From Nonomuraea endophytica (GTDB lineage Bacteria; Actinomycetota; Actinomycetes; Streptosporangiales; Streptosporangiaceae): a stretch of DNA of 64,000 nucleotides. The stretch spans positions 1 to 64,000 of the forward strand of contig NZ_JACHIN010000018.1 of NCBI RefSeq assembly GCF_014203235.1, read 5' to 3'. Positions 33,842 through 41,573 of this stretch are shown one piece after another. Below the pieces are notes generated by a model. The model was given only the letters and a program-made list of their open reading frames with translations. It did not search any database and had not been told where the DNA came from. The number at the start of each line of letters is the position of its first letter. Positions within the stretch are counted from its first letter, which is position 1. The translations under genes were made by a program, and so were the position numbers.

Positions 33842-34844
33842 GATCGTGAACCTGGTCAGGAGATCGCAGCCTTTTCGTGACCGCCAGGCCGAGCCAGATC
33901 ATCCCGGCGAGCACGGCCACCAGGAGGTATTCGATCGCCGGGATCCGGCCCACGGCCAGCACGCCGGACAGGTCGTGGCGCAAGCCGTACACCAGGAGGG
34001 CGCCGAAGGCGTAGGCCAGTCCCAGCGACCAGCGCACGCCGCGCGTCAGACCCACGCCGTGCATCTGGGTGATGACGAAGACGCCGAGGAAGCCGAACAG
34101 GAACATCGGCCAGATCCCGTCCGGCCCGCCGCTCATCACGGCGACGAGCGTGCCGTGGACGGCGACGGCCAGCTCCAGGGTGAGGGTCCACCGGCGGTTG
34201 GTGTGGGCGCGGGTGAGGAACAGGCTGCCCTGCAACAGCAGCAGGAACATGTAGAAGAAGCCGATCAGGTGGCCGCTGGTGGCCTCCATGGGGTGGTACC
34301 AGAAGGTGTAGACGGCGGCCCAGCTGAACAGGTAGCCGTGATAGCGGCGGGCGAAGCGGACCACGCGGGCGCCGATCGGGGCCGGTTTGCCGAAGAACAT
34401 GCCGCGCCGGCGGTTCTCCATGAGCAGGACGACCACCAGCAGCAAGATCACCGAGCCCTGGGAACTGAAGATCGACACATCCTGCGCCAGGCCGTCGTAG
34501 AACAGCTGCGTCTGGGCCATGTGCAGGGCGATGAAGACGGCGTTGACGACGAGCGCGACGACGTTGACCGGATGCAGGCCCCGTGTGTAGCGGCCCACCC
34601 TGGTCTGCGCGTAGTAGATGAGGCCCCATAGGGCGAGCTGGTGGGCCGCGTAGGGGAGCCAGGCCGACAGCCGGGTCCACAGGGTCGGCTCGGGCAGCTT
34701 CCAGTAGTACCAGGACGCGCCCTGGTCGGGCAGGAGCGTGACGCCGTGCAGGCGCTGGCCGAGCAGCCAGACCAGGGCGGTGATGAGCGCGCTGGCCAGC
34801 ACGCCCGCGGTGAGGATCCGGCCTGGGCCCCAATTGTTCAGCAT
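33825..34844 (-). CDS. Polytopic membrane protein in the lipid-modification locus
   Basis: 339 residues with about nine hydrophobic helices, e.g. 'ILTAGVLASALITALVWLL', 'SVILLLVVVLLME', 'GFFYMFLLLLQGSLF' and 'YLLVAVLAGMIWLGLAV'. Conserved-looking polar residues inside helices (His in 'ALHMAQTQLFYDG', 'YTFWYHPMEATSGHL') hint at an enzyme or heme/metal site. It is divergent from the FAD oxidoreductase operon and co-transcribed with the MarR gene. Family not recognised. ATG 34844 is chosen over upstream starts because it lies next to the hydrophobic start and within the operator. Confidence 0.7.
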   Translation of the reverse strand: MLNNWGPGRILTAGVLASALITALVWLLGQRLHGVTLLPDQGASWYYWKLPEPTLWTRLSAWLPYAAHQLALWGLIYYAQTRVGRYTRGLHPVNVVALVVNAVFIALHMAQTQLFYDGLAQDVSIFSSQGSVILLLVVVLLMENRRRGMFFGKPAPIGARVVRFARRYHGYLFSWAAVYTFWYHPMEATSGHLIGFFYMFLLLLQGSLFLTRAHTNRRWTLTLELAVAVHGTLVAVMSGGPDGIWPMFLFGFLGVFVITQMHGVGLTRGVRWSLGLAYAFGALLVYGLRHDLSGVLAVGRIPAIEYLLVAVLAGMIWLGLAVTKRLRSPDQVHDREVEQ

Positions 34845-34876
34845 GCTGACTATTGTGCTTATGCTCAGCCTGCTGA
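34838..34876. promoter_or_regulatory. Paired MarR-type operators in the divergent lipid promoter
   Basis: TCAGCATGCTGA at 34838-34849 is a perfect 12-bp palindrome, and TCAGCCTGCTGA at 34865-34876 differs by one base. Flanking bases extend the two into a 16-bp inverted repeat. Centres are 27 bp apart. The first palindrome covers the start codon of the membrane protein, so binding would block its expression directly and could also control the operon starting at 34970. Confidence 0.65.
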
Positions 34877-34969
34877 ACAAATTCCTCCGCGAGGGCAACC
34901 GCCGGCCTGCCGGCTCCGAATAGGCGTATGTGGGGCTGTTCGACCGATTCCCTTTCTGAGGAAGTGATC

Positions 34970-36175
34970 ATGGAACGACGCAGGATCGCGGTGATCGGCA
35001 GCGGCATCGCCGGTCTCACCGCGGCCTACGTGTTGCAACGAGACCACGACGTCACCCTGTTCGAGGCCGACGAGCGGCTCGGCGGCCACGCGCACACCCA
35101 CGACGTGCCGACCGGCGCCGTGGACAGCGGCTTCATCGTGCACAACCGCCGGACCTATCCGCTGCTGACGCGGCTGTTCGCCGAGCTCGGGGTCGAGACC
35201 CGCGCCTCGCAGATGAGCCTGTCCGTTTCGTGCGCGGGTTGCGGGCTGGAGTACGCGGGCGGCAAGGGACTGACCGGGCTTCTGGCCCAGCGCCGGGTAC
35301 GGCCGGCGTACCTGCGCATGCTGGGTGAGGTGCCGCGTTTCCGCCGTGCCGCGCGGCGCGCGCTGGCCACAGGTCAGGATCAGACGCTCGGTGAGTTCGC
35401 CGGCGGCTTCACCTCCTACTTCGGCACGCACTTCCTCACGCCGCTGATCTCGGCGGTCTGGTCGTGCGCACCGGCCACGGCCCAGCGGTATCCGGCCCGC
35501 CACCTGTTCACCTTCCTGCGCAACCACGGGATGCTGGAGGTGGGCGGATCTCCGCGCTGGCGCACCGTCGTCGGCGGCTCGCGCGCCTACGTGGAGCGCA
35601 TCGCCAAGCACCTGCCGGCCGTGCGCACGAGCTGCGCGGTGAGTGAGCTGCGCCGCTCGGGCGAGGGCGTGGAACTGGTCGCCGATGGCAGGCACACCTT
35701 CGCGGCCGCGGTCGTGGCCACCCATCCCGACCAGGCGCTGCGCCTGCTGGCCGAGCCGACACCCGCCGAGCGCGAGGTGCTCGGCGCCTTCACCTACTCG
35801 CGCAACGAAGCCGTCCTGCACACCGACACCACCGTCCTTCCGCGGGCCGCCGGGGCGCGGGCGTCGTGGAACCTGCGCATGGACTGCCGTGCCGGCGCCG
35901 TGCCTAGCGTGCGGGTGAGTTATGACATGGATCGGCTTCAGGGCCAGCCGTACCTGGTCAGCCTGGGTGAACCGATCGCCGCGCACCATGAGATCGCGCG
36001 CATGGTCTACCGGCATCCGGCCTACACCCCCGAGTCGGTCGCCGCGCAGCGGCGGCTGCCCTCGCTCAACGACGCGTCGATCGCCTTCGCCGGCGCCTAT
36101 CAGGGCTGGGGCTTCCACGAGGACGGCTGCCGCTCCGGGCTGCTGGCCGCTCAGGCGCTGGGCGGTGACTGGTGA
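34970..36175 (+). CDS. FAD-dependent amine oxidase-like oxidoreductase
   Basis: 401 residues. The N-terminal dinucleotide fold is 'IAVIGSGIAGLTAAYVL', followed by 'LFEADERLGGHAHT' (GG doublet of flavin amine oxidases) and the C-terminal FAD contact 'IAFAGAYQGWGFHEDG'. Proteins like this head the widespread cluster with DUF1365 and CFA-type methyltransferases; the best studied relative (UfaO in Rhodobacter) acts on membrane fatty acids in furan fatty acid synthesis. Start ATG 34970 has GAGGAA upstream. First gene of a six-gene coupled operon. Confidence 0.85.
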   Translation: MERRRIAVIGSGIAGLTAAYVLQRDHDVTLFEADERLGGHAHTHDVPTGAVDSGFIVHNRRTYPLLTRLFAELGVETRASQMSLSVSCAGCGLEYAGGKGLTGLLAQRRVRPAYLRMLGEVPRFRRAARRALATGQDQTLGEFAGGFTSYFGTHFLTPLISAVWSCAPATAQRYPARHLFTFLRNHGMLEVGGSPRWRTVVGGSRAYVERIAKHLPAVRTSCAVSELRRSGEGVELVADGRHTFAAAVVATHPDQALRLLAEPTPAEREVLGAFTYSRNEAVLHTDTTVLPRAAGARASWNLRMDCRAGAVPSVRVSYDMDRLQGQPYLVSLGEPIAAHHEIARMVYRHPAYTPESVAAQRRLPSLNDASIAFAGAYQGWGFHEDGCRSGLLAAQALGGDW

Positions 36176-36789
36176 TCCTCTACGAGTGCGTGATCACCCA
36201 CGCCAGGGCCGAGCCGGTGCGCAACATCTTCCGCTACCGCAGCGTGTTGTGCCTGGCGGACGCCGATGATCGGCCGCGCAGGTCGCCGGTCGCGCCGCCC
36301 GCGGGCCGCGGTGACCTCGACGTGTTCCTGGCCCGCCACGAGCTGGCCGCCGACCGGGTGCTGACCCTGGCCCACCACCGGCTGCTGGGCTGGGCCTTCG
36401 ACCCCTTGCGGGTCCATTGGTGCTTTTCTGGCGGACGGCTGGCCGCCACGGTCGCCGAGGTGCGCAACACCTACGGCGGGCGCCACCGCTACCTTCTGCG
36501 GCCGGGCGCACGCGAGGTCGCCAAGGACTTCCACGTCTCGCCCTTCAACGAGGTCGACGGCTTCTATCGCATCGATCTGCCGATCCCCGACGAACGGCTC
36601 CGCCTGACGGTCACCCTGCACCGGCAGGGCAGGCCGCCTTTCGCCGCCAGCGTGCGCGGACGCAGGGTGCCGGCCATGAAGGCGCGTCACATCCTGGCTC
36701 CGGTCTTCACCAGCGCCCGCATCCGCCGCCAGGGGATCGGCTTGTATCTGCGTGGGCTCACGATCCAGCCACCAGGAGTGAACCGATGA
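36172..36789 (+). CDS. DUF1365 family protein
   Basis: 205 residues from GTG 36172 in a GTGA overlap. DUF1365 signatures are 'ITHARAEPVRNIFRYRSVL', 'LAHHRLLGWAFDPLRVHWCF' and 'KDFHVSPFNEVDGFYRIDL'. The family almost always lies between the FAD oxidoreductase and a CFA-type methyltransferase and is presumed to help in fatty acyl modification. No catalytic role is established. Confidence 0.88.
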   Translation: MILYECVITHARAEPVRNIFRYRSVLCLADADDRPRRSPVAPPAGRGDLDVFLARHELAADRVLTLAHHRLLGWAFDPLRVHWCFSGGRLAATVAEVRNTYGGRHRYLLRPGAREVAKDFHVSPFNEVDGFYRIDLPIPDERLRLTVTLHRQGRPPFAASVRGRRVPAMKARHILAPVFTSARIRRQGIGLYLRGLTIQPPGVNR

Positions 36790-37922
36790 CCGCCTGGTTG
36801 CGCGCCCAACTGGCCCGGCAGCTGTTCCTGCACGTGGTCAGAGGGATGGGGCCCGCGCTGGAGGGGCTGCGGCTGCGCAGGCCCGCGGACTTCTTCCACC
36901 GCGTGGGCGCCGATGGGCTGATCGGGTTCGGCGAGTCCTACGTGGCCGGCGACTGGGACGCCGCCGACCTGGTCGGGGTCCTGACGGCACTGGCCGGCGA
37001 CGTCGACCGGCTGGTGCCCGCGCCATTGCACAGGTTGCGGCGGCTGGCCCTGCCGAGGGCTCCGCTGGCCGTACGCGGCACGCCGGGCGGGGCGCGCCGC
37101 AACGTCGCGCGGCACTACGACCTGTCCAACGAGCTGTTCGCCGCCTTCCTCGATGAGAGCATGACCTACTCCGCGGCCTGGTTCGCCGATCCGGCCGCCG
37201 CGACGTGGGACGACCTGGCGCCCGCGCAGTATCGCAAGATCGACCGGCTGCTGACGCAGGCGAGGGTCGGGCCGGGCACGCGTCTGCTGGAGATCGGCAG
37301 CGGATGGGGCGAACTGGCCATCCGCGCCGCCCGGCGAGGCGCCGAGGTGGTCTCGATCACCCTGTCGAAGGAGCAGGCACAACTGGCCGGGGAACGGGCG
37401 CGCGCCGCCCGCCTGCCCGCACCGCCGGAGTTCCGGCTGTGCGACTACCGCGAAGTCGGCGGCAGCTACGACGCGATCATCAGCGCCGAGATGATCGAGG
37501 CCGTCGGCGCCCGGCACTGGCCGGAGTACTTCGCGGTGCTCCAGCGCCGCCTGGCCCCGGGCGGCCGGATCGCGTTGCAGGCCATCACGATGCCGCACGA
37601 TCGTTTGCTGGCCACACTCGGCACGCACACGTGGGTGCAGAAGCACATCTTCCCCGGCGGCATGCTGCCCTCCATCCCCGCGATCGAGAGCCTGCTCGGG
37701 CCGCTGCGCATCGTGGCGCGGCTGTCGCTGCGCGAGCACTACGCCCACACCCTGAGGCTGTGGAGCGAGCGCTACACGCAGCAGCGCGACCTCATCAGCA
37801 AGCTCGGCTTCGACGAGACCTTCCATCGCATGTGGAGGTTCTATCTCGCCTATTCCGAAGCCGGATTCCGCTCCGGCTACCTCGACGTCTGGCAGCTCAC
37901 CATGGAAAGGGGACGCCCTTGA
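36786..37922 (+). CDS. CFA synthase-like SAM methyltransferase, atypical active site
   Basis: 378 residues of the cyclopropane-fatty-acyl-phospholipid synthase family. SAM motif 'LLEIGSGWGELAIRAA', acceptor region 'HYDLSNELFAAFLDESMTYS' and 'AEMIEAVG' with the bicarbonate-site Glu. In E. coli CFA synthase a Cys in YSCAYW also contacts bicarbonate; here the segment is 'YSAAWF', so Cys is Ala, and the usual His ('LLHT') is Gln ('LQAIT'). This pattern is shared by the methyltransferases of FAD-oxidase/DUF1365 clusters, so it may transfer methyl without ring closure. ATGA overlap with DUF1365. Confidence 0.85.
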   Translation: MTAWLRAQLARQLFLHVVRGMGPALEGLRLRRPADFFHRVGADGLIGFGESYVAGDWDAADLVGVLTALAGDVDRLVPAPLHRLRRLALPRAPLAVRGTPGGARRNVARHYDLSNELFAAFLDESMTYSAAWFADPAAATWDDLAPAQYRKIDRLLTQARVGPGTRLLEIGSGWGELAIRAARRGAEVVSITLSKEQAQLAGERARAARLPAPPEFRLCDYREVGGSYDAIISAEMIEAVGARHWPEYFAVLQRRLAPGGRIALQAITMPHDRLLATLGTHTWVQKHIFPGGMLPSIPAIESLLGPLRIVARLSLREHYAHTLRLWSERYTQQRDLISKLGFDETFHRMWRFYLAYSEAGFRSGYLDVWQLTMERGRP

Positions 37923-39088
37923 CGACGATCGCGGCACGGGCGGGACACTCGATCGACGCGCTCTTCGGCGGGAAGCCGCCGGTGGCGATCCGGTTCTGGG
38001 ACGGCAGCACACACGGCGACGGCCCGGCACTCGAATTGCGCAGCCCCATCGCCGCCCGGTACCTGCTGTGGAGTCCGGGCGAGCTCGGCCTGGCCAGGGC
38101 CTACGTCAGCGGTCACCTCCGCTTCGACGGTGACCTCACCCAGACCCTTCGGCAGGTACGCGCCGCGCCCGCCTTCCGTCCCCGCCCGCGCGACCTGCTG
38201 GCGCTGATCCGGCTGCCGGGCGTGCTCGGCCCCCGGCCGGCCGCTCCCGCCGCTGAGGTACGGCTGCGCGGCCGATCGCACACCCGGGGGCGCGATCGCG
38301 CCGCCATCGCCCACCACTACGACCTGTCCAACGCGTTCTACCAGCTCATCCTGGATGATTCGATGGCCTACTCGTGTGCCGTCTTCGAACCCGGCGACGA
38401 TCTGGAGCGGGCGCAACGCCGTAAGCTCGACCGGATCTGCGACCACCTGCGGCTGCGGCCAGGCATGCGGATCCTCGACGTCGGCTGCGGCTGGGGATCA
38501 CTGGCCCTGCACGCGGCGCGCGAGCGCGGGGTGGCGGTCGTCGGCGTCACGCTGTCGGCCGCCCAGCGGCAGTTCGCCCTCGACCGGGCCGAGGGACTAC
38601 CGGTGGAGATCAGGTCGCAGGACTACCGCGACCTCTCCGACGGCCCCTACGACGCGATCTGCTCCATCGAGATGGGCGAGCACGTCGGCCGGGCCGGCTA
38701 CCCCGGCTACGCGGCCGCGCTGCATGGTCTGCTGCGTCCCGGCGGCAGGGCGCTCATCCAGCAGATGTCGCGCGATCGCCGGCCCGGCGGCGGGCCGTTC
38801 ATCGAACGCTACATCGCCCCCGACATGCACATGAGACCGTTGGAGCGGACCACGGCGATGCTGGCGGCAGCGGGGTTCGCGGTGGAGAGCACCGATGCGC
38901 TCGGCCACCACTACGCGCGGACCGTGCAAGCCTGGCAGGAGCGCCTCCACGCGCACCTGCGGGAGGCGAGGGCGCTGATCGGCGCCGAACGCACCCGCGT
39001 GTGGCAGTTGTACCTGGCCGGTGGCATGCTCGCCTTCGAGCAGGGCCGCATGGACGTCCATCAGATCGTCCTGAGGAGAGGCCGATGA
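37919..39088 (+). CDS. CFA synthase-like SAM methyltransferase with canonical Cys
   Basis: 389 residues from TTG 37919 in a TTGA overlap with the previous gene. SAM motif 'ILDVGCGWGSLALHAA', acceptor region 'HYDLSNAFYQLILDDSMAYS' and 'SIEMGEHVG'. Here the bicarbonate-site Cys is kept ('YSCAVF'), unlike the upstream paralogue. The N-terminal domain ('FWDGSTHGDGPALELRSP') is the SCP2-like fold seen in mycolic acid-type enzymes. The two paralogues probably act on different positions or steps. Confidence 0.85.
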   Translation: MTTIAARAGHSIDALFGGKPPVAIRFWDGSTHGDGPALELRSPIAARYLLWSPGELGLARAYVSGHLRFDGDLTQTLRQVRAAPAFRPRPRDLLALIRLPGVLGPRPAAPAAEVRLRGRSHTRGRDRAAIAHHYDLSNAFYQLILDDSMAYSCAVFEPGDDLERAQRRKLDRICDHLRLRPGMRILDVGCGWGSLALHAARERGVAVVGVTLSAAQRQFALDRAEGLPVEIRSQDYRDLSDGPYDAICSIEMGEHVGRAGYPGYAAALHGLLRPGGRALIQQMSRDRRPGGGPFIERYIAPDMHMRPLERTTAMLAAAGFAVESTDALGHHYARTVQAWQERLHAHLREARALIGAERTRVWQLYLAGGMLAFEQGRMDVHQIVLRRGR

Positions 39089-39852
39089 GCGTTTTCCTGT
39101 CCTGCCTGGCCTTGGTGGCTCTCCTCATGGTCATCACGTTCGCGGTGGCTATCAAGGCGGGCAAGCACGTCGTGATCGATGTGGCCTGGGGCCTCGGCTT
39201 CGCCGTCATCGCGCTGGCGGCCTTCGTACTGGGCGGCGGTGACCCGCTGCGACGGGTCCTGTTGCTCGTTCTGACCTGCCTGTGGGGGCTGCGGCTGGCC
39301 CTGCACCTCGGCCGGCGGGTCGCCGGCGGCGGCGAGGATCCGCGTTATGAGGCGCTATTGGCCAAGGCCCCGGGCAGCCGCGACGCCTACGCCTTCCGGA
39401 TGATCTACGTGACGCAAGGCCTGATCATGGTGTTCGTCTCGCTGCCCGTCCAGGTCGGCATGACCACGACCGGGCCTATCGGCTGGCTGGGCTGGGCGGG
39501 CGTGGCGTTGTGGCTGGTCGGGTTCGTCTTCGAAACCGTCGGCGACTGGCAGCTGGCCCGCTTCCGCGCCGACCCCACGAGCAAGGGACGCGTGCTCGAC
39601 ACCGGTCTGTGGCGCTACACACGCCACCCCAACTACTTCGGCGACGCCGTCATCTGGTGGGGACTCTTCCTCATCGCCGCCGAACACTGGCCCGGCGTCC
39701 TGACCCTTCTGTCTCCGCTCGTCATGACGTACTTCCTGCTCGCCAAGACCGGCAAGCCCCTGCTGGAGCGTCGGCTGTCGGCCACACGGCCGGGCTATGC
39801 CGACTACGTCCGCCGCACCAGCGGCTTCGTCCCTCTGCCGCCCAAGCGCTGA
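39085..39852 (+). CDS. DUF1295 membrane protein (steroid 5-alpha reductase-like fold)
   Basis: 255 residues with about six helices. DUF1295 hallmarks near the C-terminus are 'GLWRYTRHPNYFGDAVIWWG' and 'KPLLERRLSATRPGYADYVR', as in isoprenylcysteine methyltransferase/5-alpha-reductase-like enzymes that use NADPH or SAM. Starts in an ATGA overlap. In this cluster it may reduce a double bond in a modified fatty acid. Confidence 0.88.
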   Translation: MSVFLSCLALVALLMVITFAVAIKAGKHVVIDVAWGLGFAVIALAAFVLGGGDPLRRVLLLVLTCLWGLRLALHLGRRVAGGGEDPRYEALLAKAPGSRDAYAFRMIYVTQGLIMVFVSLPVQVGMTTTGPIGWLGWAGVALWLVGFVFETVGDWQLARFRADPTSKGRVLDTGLWRYTRHPNYFGDAVIWWGLFLIAAEHWPGVLTLLSPLVMTYFLLAKTGKPLLERRLSATRPGYADYVRRTSGFVPLPPKR

Positions 39853-39853
39853 C

Positions 39854-40549
39854 ATGGTCATCGTCGTGACGGGCGGGACCCGCGGCATCGGCCGCGGGCT
39901 CGCCGAGCAGTTCACCAGGCATGGCCATCAGGTCATCACCGGCGGTTCGCGGGACAGCGACGTCCGCGATCGCCGCCGGCTCCAGGCACTGTGGGACACC
40001 GCCGTCGAGCGCCACGGCAGAGTCGACATGTGGATCAACAACGCCGGGATCACCCAATCACGTCTCCCGCTGTGGGAACTGCCCGAACACCAGGCGCGTG
40101 ACGTCGTGGACGTCAACCTCACCGGTGTGATCAACGGCTGCGCGATCGCCCTGGCGGGGATGGCCGGGCAGGGCCACGGTCACGTCTGGAACATGGAAGG
40201 ACTCGGCAGCGACGGCCGCGCGGTGCCCGGACTGGCCGTCTACGGAGCGACCAAACGGGCCCTGACCTACCTGACCAAGGCCCTGGCGAAAGAGGTGCCC
40301 GACGGGGTCTCGGTCGGCCTGCTCAGCCCCGGCATGGTCACCACCGACCTGCTGTTGCACGAGCTGACGCCCCGTTCCAGGAAGATGTACGACATCCTGG
40401 CCGACCGGGTGGAGACCGTCACGCCCTGGCTGGCGCGGCAGGCACTGACCAAGGCCGTCAACGGCGCGCACGTACGCTGGCTCACCCCCCGCAAGGTCCT
40501 CTACCGGCTGGCCAGCGCCCCCTTCACCAAACGCAAAGTGATCTCCTAA
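39854..40549 (+). CDS. Short-chain dehydrogenase/reductase
   Basis: 231 residues. The cofactor motif is 'IVVTGGTRGIGRGLAEQF', the structural 'NNAG' is present, and the active-site Tyr-Lys lies in 'VYGATKRALTYL'. The usual catalytic Ser strand reads 'HVWNMEGLGSDGR', an arrangement typical of the SDRs found in FAD-oxidase/CFA clusters. Starts one base after the DUF1295 stop. Last gene of the operon. Confidence 0.88.
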   Translation: MVIVVTGGTRGIGRGLAEQFTRHGHQVITGGSRDSDVRDRRRLQALWDTAVERHGRVDMWINNAGITQSRLPLWELPEHQARDVVDVNLTGVINGCAIALAGMAGQGHGHVWNMEGLGSDGRAVPGLAVYGATKRALTYLTKALAKEVPDGVSVGLLSPGMVTTDLLLHELTPRSRKMYDILADRVETVTPWLARQALTKAVNGAHVRWLTPRKVLYRLASAPFTKRKVIS

Positions 40550-40565
40550 AAGACACCCCGCCTGA

Positions 40566-40691
40566 TCAGCGCCTGCGCATGCGCAACTCGCCGTCGCCGA
40601 TCTGGTGGACGACGACCCGCACGAGCAGGACCGACATGGCGATGGCGATGATAGATCCGATGGAAATCATCACGACGAACCAGAGCCCCAT
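40566..40691 (-). CDS. 41-residue single-helix membrane protein
   Basis: A frame from ATG 40691 to a stop at 40566-40568 encodes 41 residues: one clean membrane helix ('FVVMISIGSIIAIAMSVLLV') and a basic cytoplasmic tail ending 'RMRRR'. An AAGGAG stands five bases upstream. The ideal ribosome-binding site and the hydrophobic helix followed by positive charges support a real small protein. It is convergent with the lipid operon and divergent from the membrane protein at 40776. Function unknown; could be a regulator of a membrane enzyme. Confidence 0.6.
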   Translation of the reverse strand: MGLWFVVMISIGSIIAIAMSVLLVRVVVHQIGDGELRMRRR

Positions 40692-40775
40692 GACATCTCC
40701 TTCCGTTACGTCTCACAGGTGCCTTCGCCAGGCGAGGCAGTACGGACGTCGGCGTTCGGCAAAGGGATGGTAGGC

Positions 40776-41315
40776 ATGGCGGAGCACGCCGACCCGCGGC
40801 TGGAAGCACTGCTGGACGCCCTGGACGCAGACCTGCCGTTCGTGCGGTACCGCATCCGCCGGTTCCCGCAGGGGCCACGGTGTGCCGTCCTCAGTGTTCA
40901 CGAATCGACGCGCATTCTCGTGTTCGTCCAGGATCGGCAGTGGGTCTGTGTCACCGAGACGACCGCGGGCCGGGTGTCACGGCAGACGCTGGGAACGGTT
41001 GAAGAAGCTCCGAAGATCATCGTCAGCCGCATCCCGCTTCTGCACGTCGGACGGCCTGCCCAGGGCCGCGCGGTCCGGCTCGCCCGTGCCCTGGGCCTGG
41101 GATTCGCCGCCGCGATCGGGGCCGGCGTCCTGGCCGCCGCCCTGATGGCCATCCTCGTCCTGGGCAACGGCTACGGATACGGCTCGGACGCAGTTCGCAC
41201 ATCCATCAACATCCTCGCCCTGGTCATCGGCGCGGCCGTCGGCGCCTGGGTGGCACGCCGCTCCTGGCGGGCCGGCCGTACCCGCCGCGACGGATCCCGG
41301 CGCCCGCCAACGTGA
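40776..41315 (+). CDS. Membrane protein of unknown function
   Basis: 179 residues. A soluble N-terminal part ('RLEALLDALDADLPFVRYRI', 'ESTRILVFVQDRQWVCVTE') is followed by two C-terminal helices ('LGFAAAIGAGVLAAALMAIL' and 'SINILALVIGAAVGAWVA') and a basic tail. Start uncertain: ATG 40767 and ATG 40776 are both possible, neither with a strong ribosome-binding site. Family not recognised. Confidence 0.55.
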   Translation: MAEHADPRLEALLDALDADLPFVRYRIRRFPQGPRCAVLSVHESTRILVFVQDRQWVCVTETTAGRVSRQTLGTVEEAPKIIVSRIPLLHVGRPAQGRAVRLARALGLGFAAAIGAGVLAAALMAILVLGNGYGYGSDAVRTSINILALVIGAAVGAWVARRSWRAGRTRRDGSRRPPT

Positions 41316-41524
41316 TCGCGGCGCGGATCACGTCAGCGCGGCGGTGATCCTCCGCACGGCCGCGCGCCCACCCACCATCAGCCCGTACGGCGGGACTTCG
41401 GCGACCGGCGACGCACCGTACAGCCGCGGCCCCTCGAAGTCGCAACCAGCGACCTGAATCGGCGCGGTCGATGCGAGCGTTCTTGATCGGATTGCGTCGT
41501 CGGGCGGTAGCCCGCCGCGTACAT

Positions 41525-41562
41525 AATCAGGTACCTTATTCTTAAGTATCAGGTTCCTGATT
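41525..41562. promoter_or_regulatory. MarR-type operator before the FAD monooxygenase
   Basis: ATCAGG-TT-CCTGAT (41548-41561) is a perfect palindrome 12 bp upstream of the monooxygenase start. AATCAGGTACC (41525-41535) is a second half site in inverted orientation to 41552-41562. The region is AT-rich for this genome and probably holds the promoter. The MarR encoded at the end of the operon is the likely binder. Confidence 0.65.
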
Positions 41563-41573
41563 CGAGGTGAGCC

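Noticed and set aside
40546..40878. 110-residue minus-strand frame
   Set aside because: Overlaps the better supported 41-residue membrane protein in another frame and has an Arg-rich random composition.
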